64,000 bases of DNA from Sphingobacteruim zhuxiongii. GTDB lineage: Bacteria; Bacteroidota; Bacteroidia; Sphingobacteriales; Sphingobacteriaceae. Positions within the stretch are counted from its first letter, which is position 1, and every line of letters starts with the position of its first letter. The translations under genes were made by a program, and so were the position numbers. This document shows, one piece after another, positions 1-9,723 of this stretch. Where the stretch lies: assembly GCF_009557615.1 (NCBI RefSeq), contig NZ_CP045652.1, forward strand, positions 1,178,001 through 1,242,000, in the 5' to 3' direction. The notes beneath the pieces are model-generated. The model searched no databases and was not told the DNA's origin. It saw only the letters and a list, made by a program, of their open reading frames with translations.

Positions 1-397
1 AAGGATCGATTCCTTTTTCTCTTAAAATCTTAGCAGCAGCAGGAGAAGCAGTACCAGCAGCATAAGTCTCTGGACTTTCGTCTTCTTCAGCTTTTGCAGC
101 AGCAGGAGCAGCTTCTTTAGCAGGAGCATCTTCTTTCTTCTCGCCAGATCCAGCAGGAGCACTTCCCTCTTCAATTGTACAAACGACAGCACCGATTTCT
201 AAAGTGTCGCCTTCTTGTGCAATAATACGTAAGATACCAGCTTTCTCTGCAGGTAGTTCAAAAGTAGCCTTATCTGATTCCAATTCGGCGATATTCTCGT
301 CCATCTCGACGTAATCACCATCTTGTTTTAGCCATTGGGCCAAAGTCACTTCCGTAATTGACTCTCCAACTGTAGGGACTTTAATTTCTAAGCTCAT
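1..397 (-). CDS. odhB: 2-oxoglutarate dehydrogenase E2 (dihydrolipoyl succinyltransferase), N-terminal part
   Basis: This is the 5' part of a gene that runs off the left edge; 132 codons are visible. The protein starts MSLEIKVPTVGESITEV, a typical E2 lipoyl domain, with the lipoyl-lysine motif in ELESDKATFEL near residue 43. An Ala/Pro/Glu-rich linker follows (about residues 80-115), then the start of the E1/E3-binding domain (SPAAAKILREKGIDP). E2 transfers succinyl groups to CoA in the TCA cycle. It lies 66 bp downstream of sucA on the same strand, as expected for a co-transcribed E1-E2 pair. The catalytic domain is outside the window. Confidence 0.95.
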   Translation of the reverse strand, partial: MSLEIKVPTVGESITEVTLAQWLKQDGDYVEMDENIAELESDKATFELPAEKAGILRIIAQEGDTLEIGAVVCTIEEGSAPAGSGEKKEDAPAKEAAPAAAKAEEDESPETYAAGTASPAAAKILREKGIDP

Positions 398-412
398 ATA
401 GTTATTTTTTTA

Positions 413-452
413 AACCAGCCGTTGTACACTCTTAAAGATACAACGGCTGGTT
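413..452. other. Intercistronic hairpin between sucA and odhB
   Basis: A perfect 14-bp inverted repeat (arms 413-426 and 439-452, 12-nt loop) fills most of the gap between the E1 stop and the E2 start. In the transcribed (minus) direction it is followed by an A-rich, not U-rich, stretch. It therefore looks like an RNA-stabilising or attenuating intercistronic hairpin more than a standard terminator. Confidence 0.6.
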
Positions 453-463
453 AAATAAATTGT

Positions 464-3208
464 TTATTCGAATGATTTATTTATGATTGCTTCTTGTTGA
501 GCAACGTGTTTTTTCATGTATCCTGTTGCAGGGCTACCACTTGCCGTACGTGCGATATAGTCAGTAAATTCAACGTCAGTTTTACGTAATGTACGACAGA
601 AATAAGGCCATGCACCCATGTTCTCATTTTCCTCTTGTACCCAGATAAATTCTTTCGCTTTACTGTATTTTTTGTGAATCGCTTTTAATTGCTCGATTGG
701 GCTAGGGTATAGTTGCTCAATTCTAACAATTGCTATATCCGTACGTTTATCAGCTTGTTGTTTCTCTAACAAATCGTAGTAGATTTTTCCTGAACAAAAT
801 AATACACGTTTAACCGAAGCTGCTTTTGCGTAGCTATCATCAATTACTTCTTGGAAATTAACTTTTGTAAAGTCTGTTAATTTAGAAACAACTTTTGGAT
901 GACGCAATAAGCTTTTTGGCGTAAATACAACCAATGGTTTACGGAAGTCACGTACTAATTGACGACGTAATAAGTGGAAGTAGTTTGCAGGTGTTGTACA
1001 GTTAGCAAGAATTAAGTTGTCATTAGCACATAGCTCTAAGAAACGCTCAATACGACCTGAAGAGTGTTCAGGGCCTTGACCTTCCATACCGTGTGGTAAC
1101 AACATCACTAAACCATTGGAACGCTTCCATTTTGTTTCCGCGCTACTTAGGTACTGGTCAACGATGATTTGAGCACCATTGTAGAAGTCACCAAATTGAG
1201 CCTCCCATATTGTTAATGAACTCGGATTCGCTAGTGCATATCCATATTCAAAACCTAGAACGGCATATTCAGATAACAATGAGTTATAGATGTTGAAGCG
1301 ATCACCACCATTAACTTGCGCTAATGGAATGTATTTCTCTTCAGAATCTTCTAATGTTAATACCGCATGACGGTGAGAGAATGTTCCACGTTGAACATCT
1401 TGTCCTGAGATACGAACGCGTTTACCTTCATTTAATAAAGTCGCGTAAGCCATTAATTCTCCCATTGCCCAGTCGTAAGAATCATTTTTGATCATCGCTG
1501 CACGATCTTCAAATAATTTGGAAATCTTACGGAAGAACTTTTTGTCTTTCGGCAAAGTAGTAATCTCTGTAGCAAGTGTTTTAAACTCTTTCTCAGAAAC
1601 CTTTGTGTTTGCTTCAGCAAAGATATCAGATTTCTTAGCGGGGCGAAGACCTTTCCATGCTCCACCGAACATAGGGATTTCACCTTCTAAGCTTTCTGCT
1701 TGTTTAGAAGCATCTAATTGCAATTGTAAATAGTCTTTGAATTCTTTCTCAACTTCTTTCGCATAGGCCGCGTCGATAGTACCTTCATCTTGAAGTTTCT
1801 TAGCATAAACCTCTTTCGGATTAGCATGCTTCTCGATTGCTTTATACAATAAAGGCTGAGTGAATTTAGGCTCATCTGCCTCGTTATGTCCATAACGTCT
1901 GTAACATAACAAGTCGATGAAAACATCAGTCTTATATTTCTGACGATATTCTACAGCTAAGTTAATCGCATAAACAACTGCCTCTGCGTCATCACCATTA
2001 ACGTGGAATACTGGAGAAGAAGTGATTTTTGCAACGTCAGTACAGTAAGTACCAGAACGCGCATCTTTATAGTTTGTCGTAAAACCTACTTGGTTGTTGA
2101 TAACAATATGAATTGTACCACCAGTACGGTAACCTTCTAACTTAGACATCTGAGTCACTTCATATACGACACCTTGTCCAGCAATTGCAGCATCCCCATG
2201 AATTAAGATAGGAGCAATTTTAGATGCATCTCCATCATATTTCATGTCTATCTTAGAACGAACAACACCTTCTACAATTGGATCAACTGTCTCCAAGTGG
2301 GAAGGGTTAGGTGCTAATGATAAGTGTATTTGTTTGCCAGAATCTGTTGTGATGTCAGAAGAATATCCTAAGTGGTATTTTACGTCTCCACCGAATTGTA
2401 ATTCAGGATCCTCATCAGCATACATCTTACCTTCAAACTCCGAAAGGATAGTTTTATAAGGCTTACCCATGATGTTTGCTAATACATTCAAACGACCACG
2501 GTGTGCCATACCAATCATAAACTCTTGGATACCTAGGTTGCTACCTTTTTCCAATACAGAGTCTAATGCAGGAATCAATGCTTCTGCACCTTCAAGAGAA
2601 AAACGTTTTTGACCTAAGAATTTTGTTCCAAGGAAGTTTTCAAAAACGACTGCTCTATTTAGTTTCTTTAGAATACGTTGTTTTGTTTCTTTATCGTAGT
2701 TCGGCTTGTTACGATCTGCCTCCATACGATCTTGAAGCCATTTAATCTTCTCTGGGTTACGGATATATTTAAATTCCGCACCAATCGAACGACAGTAGGT
2801 GTCTTCGATCAACTGACGAATATCACGTAATTTCGCAGGACCTAATCCAACTTCAACACCTGCATTAAATACAGTGTCCATGTCAGCTTCAGATAATCCG
2901 AAAGTTTCTAATTCTTTGCCTGGGTAGTATTTGCGACGCTCGCGAACAGGGTTTGTATGAGTGAAAAGGTGACCACGATCTCTATAGCCGTGAATCATAT
3001 TAAGAACATCGATTTCCTTTAAAGCGTGTTCCGAAACATTTTCAACATCTACAGAACCAGATACGCCTTCAGAACCTTGTCCAAATTCAAATCCTTCAAA
3101 AAACTTTTGCCAGCCAAAGTCTACAGCGTTTGGATCGGCTTTGTACGCTTGATATAATCCGTCGATATAACTCGAGTCGGCATTACTCAAATATGTCAAT
3201 TTGTCCAT
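464..3208 (-). CDS. sucA: 2-oxoglutarate dehydrogenase E1 component
   Basis: The 914-aa protein is the usual length for OdhA/SucA. It is the thiamine-diphosphate-dependent E1 that decarboxylates 2-oxoglutarate in the TCA cycle. Visible landmarks are the N-terminal E2-docking helix (YIDGLYQAYKADP, residues 14-26), GMAHRGRLNVL (233), the ThDP-binding stretch HGDAAIAGQG (337) with INNQVGFTT after it, CYRRYGHNEADEP, and the C-terminal transketolase-like segment with EAQFGDF and MEGQGPEHSSGR. It is followed by odhB in the same direction. A good -7 box (TAAATTTG) lies 26 bp upstream of the start. Confidence 0.97.
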   Translation of the reverse strand: MDKLTYLSNADSSYIDGLYQAYKADPNAVDFGWQKFFEGFEFGQGSEGVSGSVDVENVSEHALKEIDVLNMIHGYRDRGHLFTHTNPVRERRKYYPGKELETFGLSEADMDTVFNAGVEVGLGPAKLRDIRQLIEDTYCRSIGAEFKYIRNPEKIKWLQDRMEADRNKPNYDKETKQRILKKLNRAVVFENFLGTKFLGQKRFSLEGAEALIPALDSVLEKGSNLGIQEFMIGMAHRGRLNVLANIMGKPYKTILSEFEGKMYADEDPELQFGGDVKYHLGYSSDITTDSGKQIHLSLAPNPSHLETVDPIVEGVVRSKIDMKYDGDASKIAPILIHGDAAIAGQGVVYEVTQMSKLEGYRTGGTIHIVINNQVGFTTNYKDARSGTYCTDVAKITSSPVFHVNGDDAEAVVYAINLAVEYRQKYKTDVFIDLLCYRRYGHNEADEPKFTQPLLYKAIEKHANPKEVYAKKLQDEGTIDAAYAKEVEKEFKDYLQLQLDASKQAESLEGEIPMFGGAWKGLRPAKKSDIFAEANTKVSEKEFKTLATEITTLPKDKKFFRKISKLFEDRAAMIKNDSYDWAMGELMAYATLLNEGKRVRISGQDVQRGTFSHRHAVLTLEDSEEKYIPLAQVNGGDRFNIYNSLLSEYAVLGFEYGYALANPSSLTIWEAQFGDFYNGAQIIVDQYLSSAETKWKRSNGLVMLLPHGMEGQGPEHSSGRIERFLELCANDNLILANCTTPANYFHLLRRQLVRDFRKPLVVFTPKSLLRHPKVVSKLTDFTKVNFQEVIDDSYAKAASVKRVLFCSGKIYYDLLEKQQADKRTDIAIVRIEQLYPSPIEQLKAIHKKYSKAKEFIWVQEENENMGAWPYFCRTLRKTDVEFTDYIARTASGSPATGYMKKHVAQQEAIINKSFE

Positions 3209-3233
3209 GTGGATAGGTAAGATAAAATTTTGC

Positions 3234-3241
3234 CAAATTTA
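3234..3241 (-). promoter_or_regulatory. Putative -7 promoter box for sucA-odhB
   Basis: On the minus strand this reads TAAATTTG, an exact match to the Bacteroidota -7 consensus TAnnTTTG. I see no clear TTG -33 element at the usual distance. Confidence 0.45.
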
Positions 3242-3399
3242 TAAATAATAAAAGAGTTTTCCTCATTTAAAGCTGATAAAATACAATGTTTTAACGGGAT
3301 TTCCGACATTTTTTAAATATTTAAAATTATATGTCGATTTTAAATAAATAAACCCATTAATACTGTAAAAAAGACAAGATTTTCAGATTAAATTTATAA

Positions 3400-4638
3400 T
3401 TATGCTTTTTGTGTTTCTAGTTTTTTTGCAAGCTCATGCCAGCTGCTTGCTGTGTTCTCTTTATCGCTTGTTCCGACTCCTGCAATATGTGACCAATAGC
3501 CATAATTTGAGGCCGGATTATAGTCTAGTAAGTGTTCCTCGAAAAAGGAAGCGCCTAATAGCCAATTGTTACTTACTTCTTGCATGTAATAACTTGCAAG
3601 CAGTCGACGATTCATATACGTCAAATTGCCGCTACGCAACAACTTTTCCATAGATTCATCGATTAAATCTTCACCCGTGTTTCCACTCATCCATTTTCGA
3701 ATAGCTTCGCTATCGAGTTCTTCCGAGAAATGTTTGTCATCATGCAAGCCATTCGCTTGGAAAAAAATGTTGGGATATTTTTTTAGCATAAAACGGAAAT
3801 AATCTCTCCATAATAGTGCTGTTAGTAATCGATCAAAGCGTTTTTTATTTTGATTCAGATTTGACTTAATCATCTCATCATAAACATATATCGGAGATAA
3901 AGCACCAACGGATATATAGTGAGAGATCAATGTGAAATTCTGAAAATCACTGTAATGTGGATCTAAAAGTTGGTTTAGCTTTTGGGTTCCTTTGGCTTCA
4001 CCACCTTCAAATGTTTTTCCTTTCGTTTTCTCAATTTCCGATTCAGAATAGCCTAAGTCGGACAGCGTCGGGAGCTCTGTCGGCTCTAAATGCTGTGGGC
4101 TAGCAATCTTTTCCGGTGAAGCAATCGGTTTGCGAACCATGCTTTCACGTTCGATTTTCTTTCGGAATACATTAAATTTGTTAGGGATATCTTTAATTGG
4201 AAAGGGTAAATCTTCTTTGTGGTAAAGCGTATGCCCAATAAAGTGTCGGAGATTAATTTTATTTTCCCAAAGAGCCGACTCCACTAACTCCGAGATCATA
4301 GTTTCCCGATAAGCCACTTCGCGATGATGATAAACTTCATCAACTTCATACTTTGCGCAAAGTTGTGGTAGGATCTCTTCAGGATATCCAACGAAAGTCA
4401 TTAAGTCACTCTGCATGTTTTGCAATTGCTCTTTCAAATGCGAGACCGACTCAAGTACGAAGGAGGCACGAAGAATTCCCGTGTTTTTTTGTTCGAATTT
4501 ATTGGTTTTAAAGTAGCGAGGGTCAAAGCAATAAACCGGAATAATCAAGTCGGATTTATTTAACGCTTCCACTAATACTTCATTATCATGCAAACGTAAA
4601 TCATTCCTAAACCAAACTAATACGACTTTTTTACCCAT
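3400..4638 (-). CDS. DASH-family cryptochrome / DNA photolyase
   Basis: The 412-aa protein begins with the photolyase antenna domain (VVLVWFRNDLRLHDNEVL, residues 5-22). The FAD-binding helical domain follows, with LLWRDYFRFMLKKYP and NYGYWSHIAGVGTSDKEN near the C-terminus; the latter resembles the DASH signature (NYG-W-AGVG-DP-EN). DASH proteins bind FAD and usually MTHF; members repair CPDs in single-stranded DNA and some are blue-light sensors. The DASH assignment comes from these motifs and should be confirmed by phylogeny. It stands alone between sucA and a divergent gene. Two other light-related genes (bacteriophytochrome and heme oxygenase) lie 9-11 kb away. Confidence 0.88.
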   Translation of the reverse strand: MGKKVVLVWFRNDLRLHDNEVLVEALNKSDLIIPVYCFDPRYFKTNKFEQKNTGILRASFVLESVSHLKEQLQNMQSDLMTFVGYPEEILPQLCAKYEVDEVYHHREVAYRETMISELVESALWENKINLRHFIGHTLYHKEDLPFPIKDIPNKFNVFRKKIERESMVRKPIASPEKIASPQHLEPTELPTLSDLGYSESEIEKTKGKTFEGGEAKGTQKLNQLLDPHYSDFQNFTLISHYISVGALSPIYVYDEMIKSNLNQNKKRFDRLLTALLWRDYFRFMLKKYPNIFFQANGLHDDKHFSEELDSEAIRKWMSGNTGEDLIDESMEKLLRSGNLTYMNRRLLASYYMQEVSNNWLLGASFFEEHLLDYNPASNYGYWSHIAGVGTSDKENTASSWHELAKKLETQKA

Positions 4639-4669
4639 TTCTTTTTGTTCCCCAATTATGCTAATTCAG

Positions 4670-4677
4670 CAAATATA
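4670..4677 (-). promoter_or_regulatory. Putative -7 promoter box for the cryptochrome gene
   Basis: The minus strand reads TATATTTG, a perfect TAnnTTTG box, 32 bp upstream of the start codon. No clear -33 TTG is seen. Confidence 0.45.
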
Positions 4678-4853
4678 ATGTATCGAAAGCATCTAATTCC
4701 GTGTTAGAAGGTATTTTTACACACTATAGACAATGTTTTTATGTAAAAATTCTTTTGATTTGTAAAATTATCAGAATCAAGAAACATTCAACAACACTTG
4801 TCTGTTAGACAAGCAAGGTGATTAGTGAAGTTCTGGATTTTGGATTAGAATCA

Positions 4854-5723
4854 ATGGAAGTAATAATATCGGGCTTAAACTCCTATTTGGGGAAAAGAGC
4901 AATGAGCCATCTAAATAAAGAAGATTTTCATGTTCACGGACTTGTTCGTGACGTGGAATTATTTCGCGCAAGGACGAATGAAGAACTCACAGGATCGCTT
5001 AATAAAGTTGATTTATTACGACGTGGAAAGGAATTCGATGCATTCAAATTGGAAAAAGATGCCGATTTAGCAATCTATATTACCCATGTTCCTGAACTGG
5101 GGGAGATGGTCAACTTAAATTTAGAGATCATTACCTTAAATAACTTTATAGAACTCGCACGAAGAAATAACTGTTCACGAATTATATATATCGCGCGCCT
5201 AATGGATAAGCCTTTCGTTTCACCAATTAAGGCAGCCCTGGAAGCAAGTGGATTGACGTATACGGTAATCCTTAAGAATCTTGCTATTGGAAGGGGCAGT
5301 GTTCTTGATCGTTATATGCGACAAGTATTCCGAGGGAAATATCTACCTTATGACTCCAGTATTGCTTCTGTGAAATTCAGCCCCATTTCAGCCTTAGATT
5401 TGCTACGTTGGATTTACAATGTGGATTGGAAGAAAAACTTCTTGAATGAAACAATTGAAATTGGAGGGCCAAATACATTAACGATTCAAGAGATGTTTCG
5501 ATTGTATAGGAAGCATTTGTTTCCTGATTCTCCAGTCAAAAGCATTCGATTACCCCATGCAATCATGAGTATATTTTACAAGAAATTCTATCATATCAAC
5601 AGTGAGGACCTTGTAGAATTTAATCGCCTAATGAAAAGAGAATATCCTATTGATAATTCAAATTGGAAACAAATTATCCTGTTTTCTTTTACACCACTTG
5701 ATCAAATTATAAGTGGTGGTTAA
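4854..5723 (+). CDS. NmrA-like / atypical SDR NAD(P)-binding protein
   Basis: The 289-aa protein has a Rossmann-type start (MEVIISGLNSYLGKRAMSHL) with a degenerate dinucleotide-binding glycine motif. Further on are segments typical of NmrA/atypical short-chain dehydrogenases: IIYIARLMDKPFVSPIKAAL, then LTYTVILKNLAIGRGSVLDR. An upstream GTG at 4818 would add 12 residues, but the ATG at 4854 puts the start right at the first beta-strand and is preferred. The substrate is unknown. It may be a redox sensor or quinone/sugar-nucleotide oxidoreductase. The next gene is a UbiD-type decarboxylase, apparently with its own promoter. Confidence 0.7.
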   Translation: MEVIISGLNSYLGKRAMSHLNKEDFHVHGLVRDVELFRARTNEELTGSLNKVDLLRRGKEFDAFKLEKDADLAIYITHVPELGEMVNLNLEIITLNNFIELARRNNCSRIIYIARLMDKPFVSPIKAALEASGLTYTVILKNLAIGRGSVLDRYMRQVFRGKYLPYDSSIASVKFSPISALDLLRWIYNVDWKKNFLNETIEIGGPNTLTIQEMFRLYRKHLFPDSPVKSIRLPHAIMSIFYKKFYHINSEDLVEFNRLMKREYPIDNSNWKQIILFSFTPLDQIISGG

Positions 5724-5758
5724 AGACCTTTAGATTTTCTTTATCCCACGAATTCCGT

Positions 5759-5766
5759 TACATTTG
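5759..5766 (+). promoter_or_regulatory. Putative -7 promoter box for the UbiD-family gene
   Basis: TACATTTG matches TAnnTTTG and lies 21 bp before the ATG at 5788. This gives a plausible short leader. No convincing -33 TTG. Confidence 0.45.
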
Positions 5767-5787
5767 TAGTTAAGCTATATTATTAAT

Positions 5788-7626
5788 ATGGGATACAAAA
5801 GCTTGCACGAATGTGTAATAGATTTAGAAAATAACGGACACTTAATCCGAATTAAAGAGGAGGTTGATCCTTATCTAGAAATGGCTGCAATTCATATGCG
5901 TGTCTATGATGCGCAGGGTCCTGCAATCTATTTTGAAAATATAAAAGGGTCGAAATTTCCAGCAGTCTCTAATCTGTTTGGCACATTGGATCGATCGAGA
6001 TTCATGTTTCGAGATACCCTTGAGCATGTAAAACGATTGGTTGATGTGAAAATGAATCCCATGTCTGTTTTAAAAAATCCGCTACGCTATGCGGGCTCTT
6101 CGATGGTGGCTTTAGGCGCTCTTCCTTGGAAGAGAAAATCCAATGCACCTATATTGTATGGGCGGACAAGTATTTCGGAGCTTCCTCAAATTGTCAATTG
6201 GCCAATGGATGGTGGACCATTTGTTACTATGCCGCAAGTATATACTGAGGATATGACAAAGCCGGGCATTATGAATGCCAACTTAGGCATGTATAGAATT
6301 CAACTTGGGGGAAATGAATATATACAAAACGAAGAAATCGGACTCCATTATCAATTACACCGTGGAATCGGTGTTCATCAAACCAAAGCAAATCAACTAG
6401 GGAAGCCTTTAAAGGTCAGTATCTTTGTTGGAGGTCCTCCTTCGCATCCGCTTTCGGCGGTGATGCCTCTTCCAGAGGGATTATCTGAAATGATCTTTGC
6501 TGGCACATTAGGGAATCGAAGATTCCGCTATTTTTATGACGACGAAGGGTTTTGTATCTCAGCAGATGCTGATTTTGTTATTACTGGAACAGTTTATCCA
6601 AATGAAAATAAACCGGAAGGACCTTTCGGTGATCATATAGGTTATTACTCCTTAGTGCATCCTTTCCCTTTGATGAAAGTGCATAAAGTTTACCATAAAA
6701 AGGATCCTATTTGGTCATTTACGGTTGTAGGGCGTCCGCCTCAAGAAGATACAAGTTTTGGGGCATTGATTCATGAAATAACTGGAAATGCGATTCCTCA
6801 GCAAATTGCTGGTTTACATGCTGTTCATGCGGTAGACCCTGCTGGCGTTCATCCGCTGTTATTTGCAATCGGTAGTGAGCGTTATACTCCATATCAAAAA
6901 GTGGAAAGACCCCAGGAAGTTTTAACGATTGCGAACCAAATACTAGGGACAAATCAGCTTAGTTTAGCGAAATATCTATTTATCTCTGCATTTGAAGATA
7001 ATCCAAAGCTGGATATTCATGATATCGAAGGGTTCTTTACCCATATATTTGAAAGAATAGACTTAACTCGAGACTTACATTTCTTAACAAAGACTACGAT
7101 AGATACACTTGATTACACTGGCGATGGCTTAAATGCTGGTTCTAAAGTGACTTTTGCTGCTGTTGGGGACAAAAAACGTGAGCTCGCGCGAACGTTGCCT
7201 GCTGGTTTTGAATTACCAAGACCTTTCCAAAATGCTAAGTTGGCTTTGCCAGGTATAATTGTTATCGATGGAAAGTCTTTTTCAAGCTACGAAGAGGAAG
7301 CAAAAGTATTGGCGGAGTGGACAAGGGCTGCTTCGAATTATGATTGGACTGGAATCCAATGTATTGTTCTCGCTGATGATGCTGGATTCGTGGCCGAGAA
7401 TGAGAATAATTTTGTGTGGACGACATTTACTAGAAGCAATCCTTCGTATGATATCTACGGGATAGATAGCTTTACGGAATACAAGCATTGGGGCTGTCGC
7501 GGTCCTGTCATTATTGATGCGCGAGCTAAGCCACATCATGCTCCAGATTTGATTAAAGATCCGGAAGTTGAGCGCCGTGTAGAACAGCTAGCTACTAAAG
7601 GAGGCTCATTGCACGGAATAATATAG
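5788..7626 (+). CDS. UbiD-family prenyl-FMN-dependent decarboxylase
   Basis: The 612-aa protein is a UbiD homologue, slightly longer than E. coli UbiD (about 500 aa). Recognisable segments are the prFMN/metal-binding region NEEIGLHYQLHRGIGVH, VGGPPSHPL, ALIHEITGNAIP and PEGPFGDHIGYYS, the last carrying conserved acidic and glycine residues of the active site. UbiD enzymes (de)carboxylate aromatic or unsaturated acids using prenylated FMN made by UbiX; no ubiX is present in the window. Bacteroidota use menaquinone, so a role in ubiquinone synthesis is unlikely and the substrate cannot be inferred. A strong terminator follows at 7658. Confidence 0.88.
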   Translation: MGYKSLHECVIDLENNGHLIRIKEEVDPYLEMAAIHMRVYDAQGPAIYFENIKGSKFPAVSNLFGTLDRSRFMFRDTLEHVKRLVDVKMNPMSVLKNPLRYAGSSMVALGALPWKRKSNAPILYGRTSISELPQIVNWPMDGGPFVTMPQVYTEDMTKPGIMNANLGMYRIQLGGNEYIQNEEIGLHYQLHRGIGVHQTKANQLGKPLKVSIFVGGPPSHPLSAVMPLPEGLSEMIFAGTLGNRRFRYFYDDEGFCISADADFVITGTVYPNENKPEGPFGDHIGYYSLVHPFPLMKVHKVYHKKDPIWSFTVVGRPPQEDTSFGALIHEITGNAIPQQIAGLHAVHAVDPAGVHPLLFAIGSERYTPYQKVERPQEVLTIANQILGTNQLSLAKYLFISAFEDNPKLDIHDIEGFFTHIFERIDLTRDLHFLTKTTIDTLDYTGDGLNAGSKVTFAAVGDKKRELARTLPAGFELPRPFQNAKLALPGIIVIDGKSFSSYEEEAKVLAEWTRAASNYDWTGIQCIVLADDAGFVAENENNFVWTTFTRSNPSYDIYGIDSFTEYKHWGCRGPVIIDARAKPHHAPDLIKDPEVERRVEQLATKGGSLHGII

Positions 7627-7657
7627 AATTAAAATAGGCAGCGGTGCCTCAGATAAC

Positions 7658-7707
7658 ATGCTCCATATTCTTTGTGTTAAACAAAAGAATATGGAGCATT
7701 TTTATTT
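7658..7707 (+). terminator. Rho-independent terminator after the UbiD-family gene
   Basis: A 16-bp perfect inverted repeat (7658-7673 and 7684-7699) is followed by TTTTATTT. It terminates the upstream UbiD-family transcript. Confidence 0.85.
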
Positions 7708-7999
7708 GGTATATGCGCGTTTCATACCGATGATCAGAAACCTTTTACATCTTGCTATTGTGTTTTTTCTACAAACTAAGGATTGTTATGTTCTAGGTTG
7801 TGATGGGAATGTTTTAATATGCTTATGCTGCTTGTTTCAAAGAAAAGGCTTATATGATGATAAAAACACAATGAAAAAGAAGTATTATTGATAATTTATC
7901 AATAAAAATTAAAAAACATTATGATATTAATTATATAATGCTTTACTTTGTGTCATTCAATAAACAAAAACAAGAATTAGATATTAAAATTTAAATTTT
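7708..7999. other. Gene-free stretch upstream of asnB
   Basis: Together with the terminator, 7627-7999 contains no convincing gene. The second half is very A/T-rich and probably holds the asnB promoter; TACTTTG at 7944-7950 is one base short of the TAnnTTTG consensus. A 77-codon ORF here looks like chance. Confidence 0.5.
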
Positions 8000-9694
8000 A
8001 TGTGTGGAATCGTAGGAGCATTTGATTTGAAACAGTCCTCAGGGAGCCTTAGATCGCAGGTCTTAGAAATGTCGAAAAGAATTCGTCATCGCGGACCAGA
8101 TTGGTCTGGTATTTTTAGTTCTGATCGTGCGATATTAGCTCATGAGCGCTTAGCTATTGTAGATCCAAAATCGGGAAGTCAACCTTTATTTAGTCCAGAT
8201 GGACAAGTTGTTTTAGCTGTAAATGGAGAGATATATAACCACCAAGACCTACGAAATTCTCTTCCAAATTATCAGTTTTCAACACTTTCTGATTCAGAAG
8301 TTGTATTAGCGTTATATTTAGAAAAAGGTCCTTCCTTTGTGGAAGAATTAAACGGAATCTTTGGTTTCGTACTATACGATGGTCGTGATGATTCGTTTTT
8401 TATCGCTCGTGATCATATGGGTATTATCCCGTTATATTACGGTAAAGATGAATCGGGGCAAATCTTCGTGGCATCTGAACTAAAATCGTTAGAAGGTTTT
8501 TGCGTAGAGATGGATCAATTCCCTCCAGGACATTATCTATACAGTAAAGAAGGGTTAACGCCTAAAAAGTGGTATACAAGAGAGTGGGAGAGTTTCGATA
8601 CAGTGAAAGACGCGACAACTGATTTAGATGTGTTGAGAAAAGGATTGGAGGATGCTGTTCATCGTCAGTTGATGTCTGATGTACCCTACGGTGTATTATT
8701 ATCAGGAGGTCTAGACTCTTCAGTAATTGCTGCTGTGACTAAGAAATTTGCTTCAAAGCGTATTGAAAGTAAGGATCAAGAGGAAGCATGGTATCCACAG
8801 CTACATTCATTTGCTGTAGGTTTAGTTGGCTCACCAGATTTGATTGCAGCTAAAAAGGCAGCTGACCATATCGGTACCATTCACCACGAGGTAAATTTTA
8901 CGATCCAAGAAGGCTTGGATGCTATTCGTGATGTTATTTATCATTTGGAAACTTATGATGTTACAACCATTCGTGCGTCTACACCGATGTATTTGCTTGC
9001 GCGTGTCATCAAATCGATGGGTATCAAAATGGTATTGTCAGGAGAAGGCTCCGATGAATTATTCGGTGGTTATTTATATTTCCATAAGGCACCTAATGCT
9101 CAAGAATTTCATGAAGAGACCGTTCGTAAACTGAAGAAACTGTATTTGTATGATTGCCTTCGTGCGAACAAGTCTTTAGCGGCATGGGGAGTAGAAGGCC
9201 GTGTACCGTTTTTAGATAAGGAATTTATGGATGTTGCGATGAGCATTAATCCTGCGGACAAAATGATTAAAGATGGTAGGATGGAGAAGTGGGTTGTTCG
9301 TAAGGCCTTTGAGGATTATTTACCAGAGAGTATTGCATGGCGTCAAAAGGAACAATTTTCAGATGGTGTTGGATATTCTTGGATTGATACCTTGAAAGAA
9401 CAAGCTGAGCGCCTTGTCTCGGATACTGAATTTGAAACGGCAGCTGGACGTTTCCCTATTAACACGCCAAAGAACAAAGAAGAGTATTTATATCGTAGTA
9501 TTTTTGAAAGACATTTCCCTTCAGAAGCTGCGGCGAAGACTGTACCTTCCGTAAAATCGGTTGCATGCAGTACGCCCGAAGCATTATTATGGGATGCATC
9601 TTTCCAAAACTTGAATGATCCTTCTGGTCGTGCAGTAGCTTCCGTACATAATGAAAGTTATGAAAAAAGCAAACCTGCTTCGATTGTAGATTAA
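8000..9694 (+). CDS. asnB: Asparagine synthase B (glutamine-hydrolysing)
   Basis: The 564-aa protein has the full two-domain architecture. The N-terminal class II glutamine amidotransferase domain starts MCGIVGAFD, with Cys2 as the nucleophile after Met removal, and contains LAHERLAIVDP and ALAVNGEIYNH-type motifs. The C-terminal synthetase domain has the ATP P-loop LLSGGLDSSV (about residue 234) and LSGEGSDELFGGY. It makes asparagine from aspartate, ATP and glutamine in the cytosol. Length matches E. coli AsnB (554). It converges with arginase and shares a bidirectional terminator with it. Confidence 0.96.
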   Translation: MCGIVGAFDLKQSSGSLRSQVLEMSKRIRHRGPDWSGIFSSDRAILAHERLAIVDPKSGSQPLFSPDGQVVLAVNGEIYNHQDLRNSLPNYQFSTLSDSEVVLALYLEKGPSFVEELNGIFGFVLYDGRDDSFFIARDHMGIIPLYYGKDESGQIFVASELKSLEGFCVEMDQFPPGHYLYSKEGLTPKKWYTREWESFDTVKDATTDLDVLRKGLEDAVHRQLMSDVPYGVLLSGGLDSSVIAAVTKKFASKRIESKDQEEAWYPQLHSFAVGLVGSPDLIAAKKAADHIGTIHHEVNFTIQEGLDAIRDVIYHLETYDVTTIRASTPMYLLARVIKSMGIKMVLSGEGSDELFGGYLYFHKAPNAQEFHEETVRKLKKLYLYDCLRANKSLAAWGVEGRVPFLDKEFMDVAMSINPADKMIKDGRMEKWVVRKAFEDYLPESIAWRQKEQFSDGVGYSWIDTLKEQAERLVSDTEFETAAGRFPINTPKNKEEYLYRSIFERHFPSEAAAKTVPSVKSVACSTPEALLWDASFQNLNDPSGRAVASVHNESYEKSKPASIVD

Positions 9695-9723
9695 GACTAG
9701 TAGAATAGTGAAATACATACAAA

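Noticed and set aside
7658..7891. 77-codon plus-strand ORF between the UbiD-family gene and asnB
   Set aside because: It starts in the arm of a terminator hairpin, its residues are not protein-like, and no family or start signal supports it.
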